Positions 1 to 9,305 of a DNA stretch of 64,000 nt are shown here, in pieces (the first letter of the stretch is position 1; each line of letters begins with the position of its first letter). The DNA is from Actibacterium mucosum KCTC 23349. Its GTDB lineage: Bacteria; Pseudomonadota; Alphaproteobacteria; Rhodobacterales; Rhodobacteraceae. The position numbers were made by a program, and so were the translations under genes. The DNA is taken from the NCBI RefSeq assembly GCF_000647975.1, contig NZ_JFKE01000010.1:34000-97999 (forward strand), written 5' to 3'. The notes below the pieces were generated by a model. The model saw only the letters and a list, made by a program, of their open reading frames with translations, was not told the DNA's origin and did no database searches.

Positions 1-17
1 TAGCCGCGCAGGTTACC

Positions 18-1661
18 TTAGACCAGCCGCGAGTTCTCGACGGCTGCACGCACGAAGTCGGCAAACAAGGGGTGTGGCTGAAACGGCTTGGACTTCAATT
101 CGGGGTGGAACTGCACGCCAATGAACCACGGATGGTCCTTCCACTCGACAATCTCGGGCAGGCGACCATCAGGCGACATGCCAGAGAACGACAGGCCCTT
201 TTCTTCGAGCTGCTCGCGGTACTTGATATCAACCTCGTAGCGGTGGCGATGGCGTTCCTCGATGGCGCAGGCGCCATAGACCTCGGCCACTTTCGACCCC
301 TCGGCCAACGTCGCCGAATAAGCGCCCAACCGCATGGTGCCGCCTTTGTCATCATCCACCTTGCGGGCCACGGTGCGGTTGCCCTGTACCCATTCCTTCA
401 GGTGGTAAACTACGGGCGTGAAACGCTTTTTGCCCGATTCATGGTCAAATTCCTCGGACCCGGCATCGCCCATGCCGGCGACGTTGCGCGCCGCCTCGAT
501 CACCGCCATCTGCATGCCCAGGCAGATGCCCAGATAAGGCACCTTGCGTTCGCGGGCAAATTGCGCCGCTTTGATCTTGCCCTCGGTGCCGCGCTCGCCG
601 AACCCGCCGGGCACCAGGATCGCGTGATAGCCTTCCAGATGCGGAGCGGGGTCTTCGGTATCGAACACCTCGGCATCTACCCATTCCACATTGACCTTCA
701 CGCGGTTGGCCATGCCGCCATGGGTCAACGCCTCGGCGATCGACTTGTAGGCATCTTCCAGCTGAGTGTATTTGCCAACAATTGCCACCTTCACCTCACC
801 ATCGGTGTTGAAGATGCGGTCGCTGACGTCGTCCCAACGGTCCAGCTTGGGCTTCGGTGCGGGCTGGATGCCAAACGCGTCCAGCACCGCCTGATCCAGC
901 CCCTCACGGTGATAGGCCAGCGGCGCTTCGTAGATAGATTTCAGATCCTGCGCGGCAATCACGCTGTCGGGGCGGACGTTGCAAAACAGCGCCAGCTTCT
1001 CGCGCTCTTTCTTGGGGATCGGTCCTTCGGAGCGGCAGACCAGCACATCGGGCGCGATGCCGATGGAACGCAGCTCTTTCACGCTGTGCTGTGTCGGTTT
1101 GGTCTTCAACTCGCCCGACGCTTTGATGTACGGCAGCAACGTCAGATGCATGAAAATGCACTCTCCGCGTGGCTTGTCATTGGCGAACTGGCGGATGGCT
1201 TCGAAGAACGGCAGCCCCTCGATGTCACCCACGGTGCCGCCGATCTCGCACAGCATGAAATCAACCTCGTCCTCGCCGATGGCGATGAAATCCTTGATCT
1301 CGTTGGTGACGTGGGGGATCACCTGGATGGTTTTGCCCAGATAGTCGCCGCGACGCTCTTTCTCCAACACGTTGGAATAAATCCGCCCCGAGCTGACAGA
1401 ATCGGTCATGCGCGCGGCCACGCCGGTGAAGCGCTCGTAGTGACCCAGGTCCAGATCGGTTTCGGCCCCGTCATCGGTGACAAAAACCTCGCCATGTTCA
1501 AATGGCGACATGGTGCCAGGATCGACGTTCAGATAGGGATCAAGCTTGCGCAGGCGCACTGTGTATCCGCGCGCTTGCAGCAACGCGCCAAGTGCGGCCG
1601 AGGCAAGACCTTTGCCCAGCGAAGAGACCACACCACCTGTAATGAAAATAAAGCGCGCCAT
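18..1661 (-). CDS. pyrG: CTP synthase (glutamine hydrolysing)
   Basis: Cytosolic enzyme converting UTP, ATP and glutamine to CTP, the last step of pyrimidine nucleotide synthesis. The 547-residue product is full length for the family. The N-terminal amidoligase half opens with [10 protein letters not shown] followed by the P-loop region VSSLGKG. The C-terminal class I glutamine amidotransferase shows GGFGERG, the nucleophile motif GICLGMQ and a late FHPE. I chose the ATG at 1661 because the reading frame upstream (to 1721) is unlike family N termini. It lies downstream of secG on the same strand with a 164 bp gap in which I see no gene. Identification is secure. Confidence 0.98.
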   Translation of the reverse strand: MARFIFITGGVVSSLGKGLASAALGALLQARGYTVRLRKLDPYLNVDPGTMSPFEHGEVFVTDDGAETDLDLGHYERFTGVAARMTDSVSSGRIYSNVLEKERRGDYLGKTIQVIPHVTNEIKDFIAIGEDEVDFMLCEIGGTVGDIEGLPFFEAIRQFANDKPRGECIFMHLTLLPYIKASGELKTKPTQHSVKELRSIGIAPDVLVCRSEGPIPKKEREKLALFCNVRPDSVIAAQDLKSIYEAPLAYHREGLDQAVLDAFGIQPAPKPKLDRWDDVSDRIFNTDGEVKVAIVGKYTQLEDAYKSIAEALTHGGMANRVKVNVEWVDAEVFDTEDPAPHLEGYHAILVPGGFGERGTEGKIKAAQFARERKVPYLGICLGMQMAVIEAARNVAGMGDAGSEEFDHESGKKRFTPVVYHLKEWVQGNRTVARKVDDDKGGTMRLGAYSATLAEGSKVAEVYGACAIEERHRHRYEVDIKYREQLEEKGLSFSGMSPDGRLPEIVEWKDHPWFIGVQFHPELKSKPFQPHPLFADFVRAAVENSRLV

Positions 1662-1825
1662 AGGGCTGGCTACCCCCGTGATATTCAATTTTGTTGGTTT
1701 GATTCGGGCCCGTCGGACCACTGCATCACGGGATTTAACCTATAACGGATTCGCGGCCGTCCCGCAACCGGACCGCAACATGATGGGGCGCAAAAAGCGC
1801 CCTCAACCAAATTTTGTGGCTAAAC

Positions 1826-2200
1826 TTAGTCGGCCCGCGGCGGAACCAACGGCTCGTCACCTGCCGAAGGTGGCAAAAGGTCATCGCCCAACAAATCGCC
1901 CGCGCCTTCGCTGCTGGAGGCCGGAGCGTCCGCGCCCAAACGGTCCAGAACCGAACCACCGGCCGAGTTTTTGGCCGCAATGATGGTCAGCGTAATCGAG
2001 GTGCAGATAAAGGCGACTGCAAAAAGCCAAGTCAGTTTGCTCAGCGCCGAAGCGGCTGCGCGGCCGGACACCAGACCGCCGGCAGCACCACCGCCGCCAC
2101 CGCCCATGCCAAGGCCGCCGCCTTCCGATCGTTGCAGCAACACAACGGCAATCAGGCACAATGCCAAGATAAGATGGATGACCAGAATGACGTTTTCCAT
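1826..2200 (-). CDS. secG: Preprotein translocase subunit SecG
   Basis: Small integral membrane subunit of the SecYEG protein-export channel. About 124 residues: a first transmembrane helix at residues 3-23, the family hallmark [10 protein letters not shown] at the cytoplasmic loop, a glycine-rich linker, a second helix around 60-80 ([16 protein letters not shown]), then an acidic, proline-containing tail ending near PRAD. I prefer the ATG at 2200 (product begins MENVI); an in-frame ATG at 2212 would add four residues. It precedes pyrG on the same strand and is divergent from the nitrile hydratase operon. Confidence 0.95.
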   Translation of the reverse strand: MENVILVIHLILALCLIAVVLLQRSEGGGLGMGGGGGGAAGGLVSGRAAASALSKLTWLFAVAFICTSITLTIIAAKNSAGGSVLDRLGADAPASSSEGAGDLLGDDLLPPSAGDEPLVPPRAD

Positions 2201-2231
2201 GGGGCCCTGCATATCGCGGATGTTGACCGGC

Positions 2232-2260
2232 TATTTAGGCAAGTTTTTGTGAGGGGGCAA
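2232..2260 (-). promoter_or_regulatory. Candidate sigma-70 promoter for secG
   Basis: On the minus strand a TTGCCC hexamer (2260-2255) is followed after exactly 17 bases by TAAATA (2237-2232), placing the predicted transcription start about 20-25 bases before the secG start. The match to consensus is partial (the TTG of the -35 box, and T, A and the fourth-position A of the -10 box), so this is inference from spacing and position only. Confidence 0.33.
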
Positions 2261-2311
2261 CCCGCCATGTTTCGCTGGACAGTCGACAGTGCCGCGCGCA
2301 ATGCTGCGCCC

Positions 2312-2920
2312 ATGCCTCATGACGATCACGACCATTCCGTTTTACCTCCCGATCCCGCGCTGCGGGTGAAGGCGCTGGAGACCATCCTGACCGAGAAAGG
2401 GTTGATCGACCCCGCGGCGCTGGATGCCATTATCGATACCTATCAGAACAAGGTGGGGCCGCAGAATGGCGCAGCGGTTGTGGCGCGCGCATGGACGGAG
2501 CCTGAATTTCATGCCGCGCTGATGGCCGATGCCACGGCGGCGGTTTCCGAAATGGGGTTTTATGGCCGACAGGGTGAACATCTGGTCGCCGTGGAAAACA
2601 CCGGCGACGTGCATAACATGGTCGTTTGCACGTTGTGCAGTTGTTATCCTTGGCCGCTGCTGGGGATACCTCCAGCGTGGTACAAATCCGATGCGTACCG
2701 TGCCCGCGCCGTGCGCGAGCCCCGCGTGGTTCTGTCCGAATTCGGCGTCACGTTGCCCGACGAGACCAAATTGCGGGTCTGGGACAGCACGGCCGAAGTC
2801 CGCTATCTGGTCATTCCCCGCCGTCCCGACGGTACTGAAGGTTGGAGCGTCGATGACCTGGCCGCCATCATCTCTCGTGATGCCATGGTCGGCTGCGGCC
2901 TTGTCACGGTGCCAGCATGA
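2312..2920 (+). CDS. nthA: Nitrile hydratase subunit alpha, cobalt type
   Basis: Catalytic subunit of nitrile hydratase, which hydrates nitriles to amides in the cytosol. 202 residues, typical for the subunit. The metal-binding signature CTLCSC is at residues 106-111; the threonine in the second position is the cobalt-type signature (iron enzymes have CSLCSC). The cysteines in this motif are the ones oxidised in characterised enzymes. The start at 2312 gives a family-like N terminus; no strong Shine-Dalgarno is visible and the frame is open far upstream, so a few residues of uncertainty remain. The stop overlaps the nthB start by 4 nt. No amidase or cobalt transporter lies beside it. Thiocyanate hydrolase gamma subunit is a related alternative, but the beta subunit here is one piece, which favours nitrile hydratase. 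Confidence 0.94.
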   Translation: MPHDDHDHSVLPPDPALRVKALETILTEKGLIDPAALDAIIDTYQNKVGPQNGAAVVARAWTEPEFHAALMADATAAVSEMGFYGRQGEHLVAVENTGDVHNMVVCTLCSCYPWPLLGIPPAWYKSDAYRARAVREPRVVLSEFGVTLPDETKLRVWDSTAEVRYLVIPRRPDGTEGWSVDDLAAIISRDAMVGCGLVTVPA

Positions 2921-3594
2921 GCCGCATACACGACATGGGGGGGCGGTTTGGCGACGGTAAGGTTGAGGTCGATGCGCCCGATGCCCCGGTCTTTGCCGAA
3001 GACTGGCACGCCCGCGCTTTGGCCGTCACGCTGGCGTGCGGTGCGTTGGGGCAATGGAATCTCGATACCTCGCGGCACGCCCGCGAGAAACTGTCGCCCA
3101 GGGACTACACCCGGTTCAGTTACTACGAAAAGTGGATGGCCGGGCTGGCGGATTTGCTGGTCGCCAAGGGGGTATTAACCCGCGAAGAGCTGACCAAAGG
3201 CCATGCCGATGGCCCGTCACAATTGGCGGAACGTTGTTTGGTTGCCGAAAACGTTCCCTCCGCATTGTCCAAAGGTGGCCCGGTGGACCGGCCCAGCGAC
3301 GTTGCCGCGAAATTCGCCCCCGGTGACCGTGTCACAACCCGCGCCCGGGCCCGCAACACGCTGGTTGACGGGGGCCATACGCGCCTGCCCACTTATGCAC
3401 AGGGTGCGACCGGCACGATCCTGCGTCTGCATGGCGCACATGTTTTCCCTGACAGTAACGCACATGGGCTGGGAGAGGCACCCGAACCGATCTATGCCGT
3501 TGTCTTTGACGCCGCCGAGCTGTTTGGCGCGCCCGAGAGGGTAGGGGACGAGGTCATTCTCGACCTTTGGCAATCTTACCTTTCCCCCGCATGA
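2917..3594 (+). CDS. nthB: Nitrile hydratase subunit beta
   Basis: Second structural subunit of the nitrile hydratase heterodimer. 225 residues, normal length. It opens with [13 protein letters not shown], the conserved beta N terminus, and continues with the helical segment around [17 protein letters not shown]. The C-terminal half contains [10 protein letters not shown] and YAQGATGTI, the small beta-barrel that packs on the alpha subunit. Its ATG overlaps the alpha stop in an ATGA arrangement, and its own stop overlaps the next start the same way, so the three genes look translationally coupled. Confidence 0.94.
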   Translation: MSRIHDMGGRFGDGKVEVDAPDAPVFAEDWHARALAVTLACGALGQWNLDTSRHAREKLSPRDYTRFSYYEKWMAGLADLLVAKGVLTREELTKGHADGPSQLAERCLVAENVPSALSKGGPVDRPSDVAAKFAPGDRVTTRARARNTLVDGGHTRLPTYAQGATGTILRLHGAHVFPDSNAHGLGEAPEPIYAVVFDAAELFGAPERVGDEVILDLWQSYLSPA

Positions 3595-3902
3595 AACGCC
3601 CCGAACCCGCCTTTGCCGAGCCTTGGCATGCACAGCTTTTTGCCCTGACGGTTCATCTGAACGAGACAGGCTTGTTTGATTGGCCACATTGGGCAGATCG
3701 GTTCAGCGCAACACTGAAACGCCATGGGGTGGCGCGCGAATTGAATGGCGGCGATGACTATTTCAACGCGTGGCTGGAAACGCTGGAGGCGGTCTTGTCA
3801 GAGCAATCGCTGGCTGATCCTGCGCAGGTTGACCGGATTCGCAACGCGTGGGAACAGGCCTATATGACCACACCCCATGGCGCGCCCGTTCGGTTGATAT
3901 AG
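3591..3902 (+). CDS. Nitrile hydratase accessory protein (activator/metallochaperone family)
   Basis: 103-residue product beginning [19 protein letters not shown]. It resembles the N-terminal part of the beta subunit next door (compare FAEPWHAQ with FAEDWHAR), as known for the P14K/NhlE-type activators that deliver cobalt or help alpha-subunit modification. The ATG at 3591 overlaps the nthB stop (ATGA). The stop at 3900-3902 abuts the stop of the convergent DUF6524 gene with no base between them, leaving no room for an intergenic terminator. The activator role is inferred from family and position. Confidence 0.85.
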   Translation: MKRPEPAFAEPWHAQLFALTVHLNETGLFDWPHWADRFSATLKRHGVARELNGGDDYFNAWLETLEAVLSEQSLADPAQVDRIRNAWEQAYMTTPHGAPVRLI

Positions 3903-4301
3903 TCAGTCCTCAAGATCGTCCACATCCGCCTGGCCAGAAAGGCGCCGGCGCACGATTGACCAGCTGAGCCCGATTCCCAGTACCAAGGACAGCGCAAAAA
4001 TGCCCAGCCATAGGTTCACGCTGGTGTTTTCCAATGTCAGCAGCCCCCAATCGACCAGCACCCAGATCATTGCACAGACGACCGAGGCCACCAGAATCAT
4101 CCCGAATGCGCCGATCGACCGGATCGTGGCACGCAGGTAGATGATATAGCCGATCATCAGCAGCAGCCCCAATAAGACCGCCAAAGGCAATTGTTCGGCA
4201 TAAGATCCGCTTGCCCACGCGATGTAGTTGAACGGTGTCGGGTTGAACGTGGCCGCAATCAGCACCAACGCGAACAACCACCTAAGAATAATGCTGCCCA
4301 T
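3903..4301 (-). CDS. DUF6524-like four-helix membrane protein
   Basis: 132-residue inner-membrane protein with about four hydrophobic segments (around residues 3-20, 37-53, 62-85 and 97-117) and a short acidic cytoplasmic tail ending DVDDLED. No catalytic motif is visible. It resembles the DUF6524 family of Rhodobacteraceae as I recall it; function unknown. The ATG at 4301 has a good AAAGGGA Shine-Dalgarno. It is convergent with the nitrile hydratase operon and divergent from purA. Confidence 0.8.
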   Translation of the reverse strand: MGSIILRWLFALVLIAATFNPTPFNYIAWASGSYAEQLPLAVLLGLLLMIGYIIYLRATIRSIGAFGMILVASVVCAMIWVLVDWGLLTLENTSVNLWLGIFALSLVLGIGLSWSIVRRRLSGQADVDDLED

Positions 4302-4443
4302 CTCGGTCCCTTTCCTGGTGCCTTGATGCCGCCGTGCTGCCTTTGTGTCCAGCGTTCTCTAGGCTGCGGCGAAAATCCCGTTTGCTCTTGTGGCACCCAT
4401 AGCGCTATACGGTGCCGGGTTTTCCAAATGCTAAGGAACAGCA

Positions 4444-5736
4444 ATGGCCAATGTCGTCGTGGTCGGCGCCCAATGGGGTGACGAAGGTAAAGGCAAGATC
4501 GTGGACTGGCTGTCGGAACGGGCCGATGTTATCGCCCGGTTCCAGGGCGGGCACAATGCGGGCCATACTCTGGTGATCGACGGCAAGGTTTACAAGCTGC
4601 ACGCGCTGCCTTCGGGCGTGGTGCGCGGCGGCAAGCTCAGCGTGATCGGCAATGGCGTGGTGCTGGACCCCTGGCACCTGATGGACGAGATCGCCACCGT
4701 TCGCGGGCAAGGTGTCGAGATCTCGCCCGAAACGCTGATGATTGCCGAGAACACGCCGCTGATCCTGCCTATTCATGGCGAGCTGGACCGGGCGCGCGAA
4801 AACCAGAATTCGGTGGCTAAGATCGGCACCACCGGCCGCGGCATTGGCCCGGCATACGAGGACAAGGTTGGCCGCCGGTCGGTCCGCGTGGCGGATTTGG
4901 CGGACGAGGCTACGCTGCAACTTCGGGTCGATCGCGCATTGGTGCACCACAACGCGTTGCGCGCTGGTCTGGGGCTGGAACCCGTGGATCGTGACGCGCT
5001 GGTGGCCAAACTGCGCGAGATCGCGCCGCAGATTCTGGAATTTGCCGCACCTGTCTGGAAGGTGATGAACGAGAAACGCAAGGCCGGCAAACGCATCCTG
5101 TTCGAAGGCGCGCAGGGCGCGTTGCTGGACATTGATTTCGGCACCTACCCGTTTGTGACCTCGTCCAATGTGATCGCCGGGCAGGCGGCCACGGGGGTTG
5201 GCATCGGGCCGGGCTCGATCGATTTTGTGCTGGGCATCGTCAAGGCCTATACCACGCGGGTGGGCGAAGGCCCGTTCCCGACCGAGCTGGACGATGACGA
5301 CGGCCAGCGGCTGGGCGAGCGGGGCCACGAGTTTGGCACCACCACCGGGCGCAAGCGCCGCTGTGGTTGGTTCGACGCGGTTCTGGTGCGCCAGACCTGC
5401 GCGACCTCGGGCGTAAACGGCATCTCGCTGACCAAGCTGGACGTGCTGGACGGGTTTGACGAGTTGAAGATCTGTGTGGGGTACGAGTTGGACGGCCAGC
5501 GCATCGATTACCTGCCCACCGCCGCCGACCATCAGGCGCGCTGTACCCCGATTTATGAAACCATGCCCGGCTGGTCAGAAAGCACCGAAGGCGCGCGCAG
5601 TTGGGCCGACTTGCCGGCCGCCGCGATCAAATACGTTCGCCGCGTGGAAGAACTGATCGATTGCCCGGTGGCGTTGTTGTCCACCAGCCCGGAGAGGGAC
5701 GACACCATCCTGGTGACCGACCCGTTTGCCGACTGA
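4444..5736 (+). CDS. purA: Adenylosuccinate synthetase
   Basis: Cytosolic GTP-dependent enzyme joining IMP and aspartate to adenylosuccinate, the first committed step to AMP. 430 residues, the usual length. The P-loop GDEGKGK is at residues 12-18 with the catalytic aspartate, and GGHNAGHT carries the catalytic histidine at about residue 41. Further signatures are [15 protein letters not shown] and [10 protein letters not shown]. The 142 bp upstream are the likely promoter region. The stop overlaps the next ATG by one base (TGATG). Confidence 0.98.
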   Translation: MANVVVVGAQWGDEGKGKIVDWLSERADVIARFQGGHNAGHTLVIDGKVYKLHALPSGVVRGGKLSVIGNGVVLDPWHLMDEIATVRGQGVEISPETLMIAENTPLILPIHGELDRARENQNSVAKIGTTGRGIGPAYEDKVGRRSVRVADLADEATLQLRVDRALVHHNALRAGLGLEPVDRDALVAKLREIAPQILEFAAPVWKVMNEKRKAGKRILFEGAQGALLDIDFGTYPFVTSSNVIAGQAATGVGIGPGSIDFVLGIVKAYTTRVGEGPFPTELDDDDGQRLGERGHEFGTTTGRKRRCGWFDAVLVRQTCATSGVNGISLTKLDVLDGFDELKICVGYELDGQRIDYLPTAADHQARCTPIYETMPGWSESTEGARSWADLPAAAIKYVRRVEELIDCPVALLSTSPERDDTILVTDPFAD

Positions 5737-5984
5737 TGGCGCTCAGCTACAAGGCACGCCGCCGGTGGGCGCTGGTCGTTCTGCTGATTGGGCTGCCCGT
5801 CTATATCGTGCTGGCCGTCACGCTGACCGACTGGTTGCGCGAACGTTTTGATGGCCTAAATTTTCTTGTGGAACTGTTGATTTTTGTTGTCTTGGGGTTC
5901 CTGTGGATGTTGCCGCTGCGCAGTGTCTTCCTTGGCGTGGGTAAGGCGGATCCCGATGCGCCTTTACCCCCGGACCAAGGTTAA
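5736..5984 (+). CDS. DUF2842 two-helix membrane protein
   Basis: 82-residue protein with two hydrophobic helices (about residues 11-31 and 43-63), a positively charged N terminus (YKARRRW) and a short acidic/proline tail. It matches the DUF2842 family of alphaproteobacteria, function unknown. The ATG is fused to the purA stop (TGATG), so it is very likely translated by reinitiation from the purA message. Confidence 0.85.
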   Translation: MALSYKARRRWALVVLLIGLPVYIVLAVTLTDWLRERFDGLNFLVELLIFVVLGFLWMLPLRSVFLGVGKADPDAPLPPDQG

Positions 5985-6000
5985 GCATCTGAAAAGTATC

Positions 6001-6034
6001 TAAAAAAGGCGACAAGCCGACCGGGCCTGTCGCC
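6001..6034 (-). terminator. Intrinsic terminator of the acidic-protein gene
   Basis: Read on the minus strand, a strong hairpin (GGCGACA at 6008-6014 pairing with TGTCGCC at 6028-6034, plus three inner GC pairs) is followed directly by six T residues (6007-6002). It lies about 55 bases after the stop of the minus-strand gene ending at 6088. On the plus strand no T-run follows, so it serves mainly the minus gene. Confidence 0.75.
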
Positions 6035-6087
6035 CAACACTCGTTACCCGAGAATTGAGCTTGCCTCGGTCAGGCACAATCCTCGGA

Positions 6088-8490
6088 TTAGTGCATAAAG
6101 CGCGATGCTTTAGAAAGCGTGAACTGACCACGTTGGACGCGTTCGAACGGTCCCTCGCGCAGCAGCGTTCCAAATGCACGCAGGCCGTCCTCGCGTTCAA
6201 AGTTGTCTTTCCCGATGATACGCGATGCGGCGCGGATCACCTTGGGGCGGGTAAAGAACGGCTCGTCCTCGACCACCAACATATAAGCGGCGGCGGCCTC
6301 TAACAGGTCTGGCAGCTCGCGCGCGCCAACACGTGCGGCAAACTGCTCGAATGATTCGGACTCTTCGAACAGGTTTTCGGTGTCCTCTTCGGGGTCATCG
6401 GCAACTGCCAGGTTCCCGTGGGCCACCTTTACCGGCTGCGGTTCAGACGCGGGCGTATCTATGCGTTGTTCTGACACCAGCATCAGCGGGGGCATCCCGT
6501 CGGATTCGGTTGTTTGCGACGGCTTGGGCTGCACCACAGCTTCCAGATCGTCGCGATAGGGTTGTTCTTCTTCGGCCGCTTCCTCGTCAGCAGACTTGCC
6601 ACGGCGGAACGAGCGTTCAGCAACGGTTGCCGCGACCGCGGCTTTCAGATGCGCGATGGCCGAGCGGCGGCGGCGGTGCTCGGGGCCGTCCATCATCGTG
6701 TTCACTTCGTCGACGAGGCGCGACACAGATTCTTCCGGCTGTTCCGCAGCTTCTTTCAGTTGATCACCGGACGGCATACCCAAAGGGGGGGCATCCTGCG
6801 CGTCAACGGGTTCGTCTCGCAGCGCTTCCAGTTCGGCCATCAGGTCGGCTTCGTCTTCAGCAGACAGAAGGGACTTGGCGTCGTCCTGAGGCGGTTGGGG
6901 CGGTTCCGGTTGAGGCTCTTCTGCGGCAACGCGCGTTACTCGACGCGGGCGAACCACGGCACGGGGCTTTGCCTCGGGCTGAGGCTCTTCCGATTTGGGC
7001 TCTTCGACGGGCTCCGCCACGGGCTCTGCCACTTGGGCAAGGTCAACTTTTTTAACCTTCAGGACCCGCGCACGGGCACGTTCCAGAGCGGCACGCGTTT
7101 TGTCGGAAACAACGGGTGCCTCTTCCTCGACACTCTGGGATTCTTCTTCCTCGGCGACGTCCTCGGATACGTCGTCTTGGGCCACTTCGTCAGAAGCGGT
7201 CAGAGTCAAAGGCGCCGGTTCTTCTTCCGTGGCCTCAGGTTCCTCTGCATCCGCAGGTTCAGGTTCCGGCTCAGCCTCAGCTTCGGCTTTGTCGTCGAAA
7301 GAATCGTCCGTTGCGTCGTCTTCGGCGGCAGTTTCTACCTCCACTGACTCTTCTTCGGCTTCGATGGCAGCTGGTTCCAGATCGACGGGTTCGTCATTCT
7401 CGAACGCGTCCTCGACATCGTCTTCAACCAAATCCGACATATCAGCGCTCAGTTCAGGCGCAGCGTCGGTCGATTCTTCGATGTCGTCGTTGTCCCAGTC
7501 GTCGGCGTCTACAGACTTGGCGGCAGACAGAACAGCACCGATTGTCGCTGCGTCCAGCGCGTCGTCGTCTTCAAAGTCTTCTTCGGCCTCGGGGGCAGGG
7601 TCATCCTGCAGCTCGGCCACGAAAACTTCTTCCTGATCTGCAGCTTGCGTTTCTTCGCCTTCGGCTTCAGGTGCCACAGTCTCGGCTTTTGCAATCGCAA
7701 CCTCGGCGTCGTCATCCTCGGATGATATCTCCGCGATGTCCGCACTGGTCTCAAAGCTGTCTTCGGCCTGATCTGCTTCTGCAACGTCTTCAACGGCAGG
7801 CTCTTCTTCAACCGCGACTTCTTCAACTTCGGTCTCGAGCGCTGGTGCCTCGATTTCTACAAGCTCTTCAGCGTCCAGTTCATCCGCTTCATCCGAGACT
7901 TCGGCAACCTCATCCGTCGCGAATGTCAGGTCGTCGGAAATATCCTCAACCAAGGCCTCGTCGTCATTGTCGGCAATGATCTCGGCCTCTTCGGCAGTGT
8001 CGCTGTCGACAACGGCGCGGATGCGTGCCAGGCGCGCTGCAACCGATCCCAGATTATCGCCGTTGGCGGCGTTGTCGTCTTGAATATCTTCAGGTTCGGC
8101 CGGCGTCGCGATGGACGTAATCGGTTCGTTCTCTGCGACCGGTTCAGGCGCGGGTTCTTCGATCGGGGATTTCGCCTGGATCTCGGGCGCGGGTGCCTCA
8201 GCTAGGGCATTGTCGATCTGTTCGTCTTCGGTCTCGTCTGCGGCGCGCAGCACAATGCCTGTATCACCTACACGCGCCTCGACCTGCTTCTTGATCTCGC
8301 GCTGGGCGATCCGCTGCAACATTTCGGCGTCAGGGGTCGGTGGCTCGGCACCAAAGTAACGATCGTCTGCAGCCAGGTCGCGGAAGTACTCCGCGATGGC
8401 TTTCATCGTGTCGAACGAATCGTCAAACCCCTCCAACGTGCAGGAGAAGGTTCCATAGGAAACGGTAAGGATTTTACTGGCACCAACCAT
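6088..8490 (-). CDS. Large acidic low-complexity protein with conserved ends, function unknown
   Basis: 800 residues from the ATG at 8490 (product begins MVGASKILTVSYGTFSCTLE). The first ~85 residues form a folded-looking domain rich in aromatic and charged residues. Residues ~100-560 are a very long Glu/Asp/Ala/Val low-complexity stretch; a mixed region with basic patches (around RPRRVTRV) follows; the last ~75 residues look folded again and end LSKASRFMH. No signal peptide or membrane helix. Similar proteins occur across Rhodobacteraceae, sometimes under misleading annotations such as chemotaxis protein; I see no CheA domain. An in-frame upstream start at 8580 is less likely because the family N terminus begins at 8490. 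Disordered scaffold is inference. Confidence 0.8.
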   Translation of the reverse strand: MVGASKILTVSYGTFSCTLEGFDDSFDTMKAIAEYFRDLAADDRYFGAEPPTPDAEMLQRIAQREIKKQVEARVGDTGIVLRAADETEDEQIDNALAEAPAPEIQAKSPIEEPAPEPVAENEPITSIATPAEPEDIQDDNAANGDNLGSVAARLARIRAVVDSDTAEEAEIIADNDDEALVEDISDDLTFATDEVAEVSDEADELDAEELVEIEAPALETEVEEVAVEEEPAVEDVAEADQAEDSFETSADIAEISSEDDDAEVAIAKAETVAPEAEGEETQAADQEEVFVAELQDDPAPEAEEDFEDDDALDAATIGAVLSAAKSVDADDWDNDDIEESTDAAPELSADMSDLVEDDVEDAFENDEPVDLEPAAIEAEEESVEVETAAEDDATDDSFDDKAEAEAEPEPEPADAEEPEATEEEPAPLTLTASDEVAQDDVSEDVAEEEESQSVEEEAPVVSDKTRAALERARARVLKVKKVDLAQVAEPVAEPVEEPKSEEPQPEAKPRAVVRPRRVTRVAAEEPQPEPPQPPQDDAKSLLSAEDEADLMAELEALRDEPVDAQDAPPLGMPSGDQLKEAAEQPEESVSRLVDEVNTMMDGPEHRRRRSAIAHLKAAVAATVAERSFRRGKSADEEAAEEEQPYRDDLEAVVQPKPSQTTESDGMPPLMLVSEQRIDTPASEPQPVKVAHGNLAVADDPEEDTENLFEESESFEQFAARVGARELPDLLEAAAAYMLVVEDEPFFTRPKVIRAASRIIGKDNFEREDGLRAFGTLLREGPFERVQRGQFTLSKASRFMH

Positions 8491-8630
8491 ATGTACGCTC
8501 GCTTTCTCAGACCGATTGTAGCAGAAATCTGCCACAAGCTGTTTCCAACCATGGAACTGAACTGGGATAATAGGTTGCACGAAACGTGGCCATAATGTGA
8601 TTTTTAGCGAAATCGGGACAAACAGGCAAA

Positions 8631-9305
8631 ATGCAGCCGAAAATCATAAAAACAGCTGAAAATGTGACCCTAATCGGCGGCGGCGAAGTGTCGAAATCTG
8701 ACTTTGATTGGTCTTTTGGACAGGCTCCGGTGGTTGTTGCGGCAGACGGGGGCGCCAATTTTGCCAGAATTGTAAATGTCCAACCGCACGCGGTTATCGG
8801 CGATCTTGATTCCATAGACCCGGACAACTTGGCCTCTTTGCCGTCCGATCAGGTGCACCATATTGCCGAGCAAGACAGCACAGATTTTGACAAATGCCTG
8901 CGATCGATCGATGCGCCGCTTGTCATTGGGTTGGGGTTTCTCGGGTTTCGGTTGGATCATCAACTTGCCGCGCTCAGCACCCTTGTCGCGCACCCCGAGG
9001 TTTCCTGCCTGCTGATCGGTTCGCACGACGTTGCCTTTCTGGCGCCGCTACAAATGACGCTGACATTGCCAATTGCGACGCGCCTGTCGCTTTACCCAAT
9101 GGGAGCCGTTTCCGGGCACGCGCAAGGGCTGGCATATCCTTTGGACGATATTTGTTTTGCGCCTGACGGCCGGATCGGCACGTCAAACCAAACGACCGAA
9201 GAAACCGTGCAGTTGACGTTTTCGGATCGCAAGATGGTTGTCATTCTGCCACGTGATCAGGCTCAGGCGGCGCTGAACGGGATGCGCGGCGTTCGCGCAG
9301 GATGA
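8631..9305 (+). CDS. thiN: Thiamine diphosphokinase
   Basis: Transfers pyrophosphate from ATP to thiamine, giving the active cofactor thiamine diphosphate. 224 residues, normal size. Family signatures are ADGGAN (nucleotide/metal binding), GDLDS, the DSTDFDKCL segment and a following RLDHQLA. The C-terminal thiamine-binding beta domain includes the GRIGTSNQ turn. No TPP riboswitch is visible upstream. Its last 65 bases overlap the convergent EamA transporter gene, an unusually long tail-to-tail overlap. Confidence 0.94.
   Translation: MQPKIIKTAENVTLIGGGEVSKSDFDWSFGQAPVVVAADGGANFARIVNVQPHAVIGDLDSIDPDNLASLPSDQVHHIAEQDSTDFDKCLRSIDAPLVIGLGFLGFRLDHQLAALSTLVAHPEVSCLLIGSHDVAFLAPLQMTLTLPIATRLSLYPMGAVSGHAQGLAYPLDDICFAPDGRIGTSNQTTEETVQLTFSDRKMVVILPRDQAQAALNGMRGVRAG

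Noticed and set aside
72..1745. 557-codon open frame on the plus strand
   Set aside because: Antisense shadow of pyrG, caused by GC-biased third positions.
8491..8630. Possible TPP riboswitch upstream of thiN
   Set aside because: I looked for the conserved CTGAGA and TGAACCTGA elements and did not find them.
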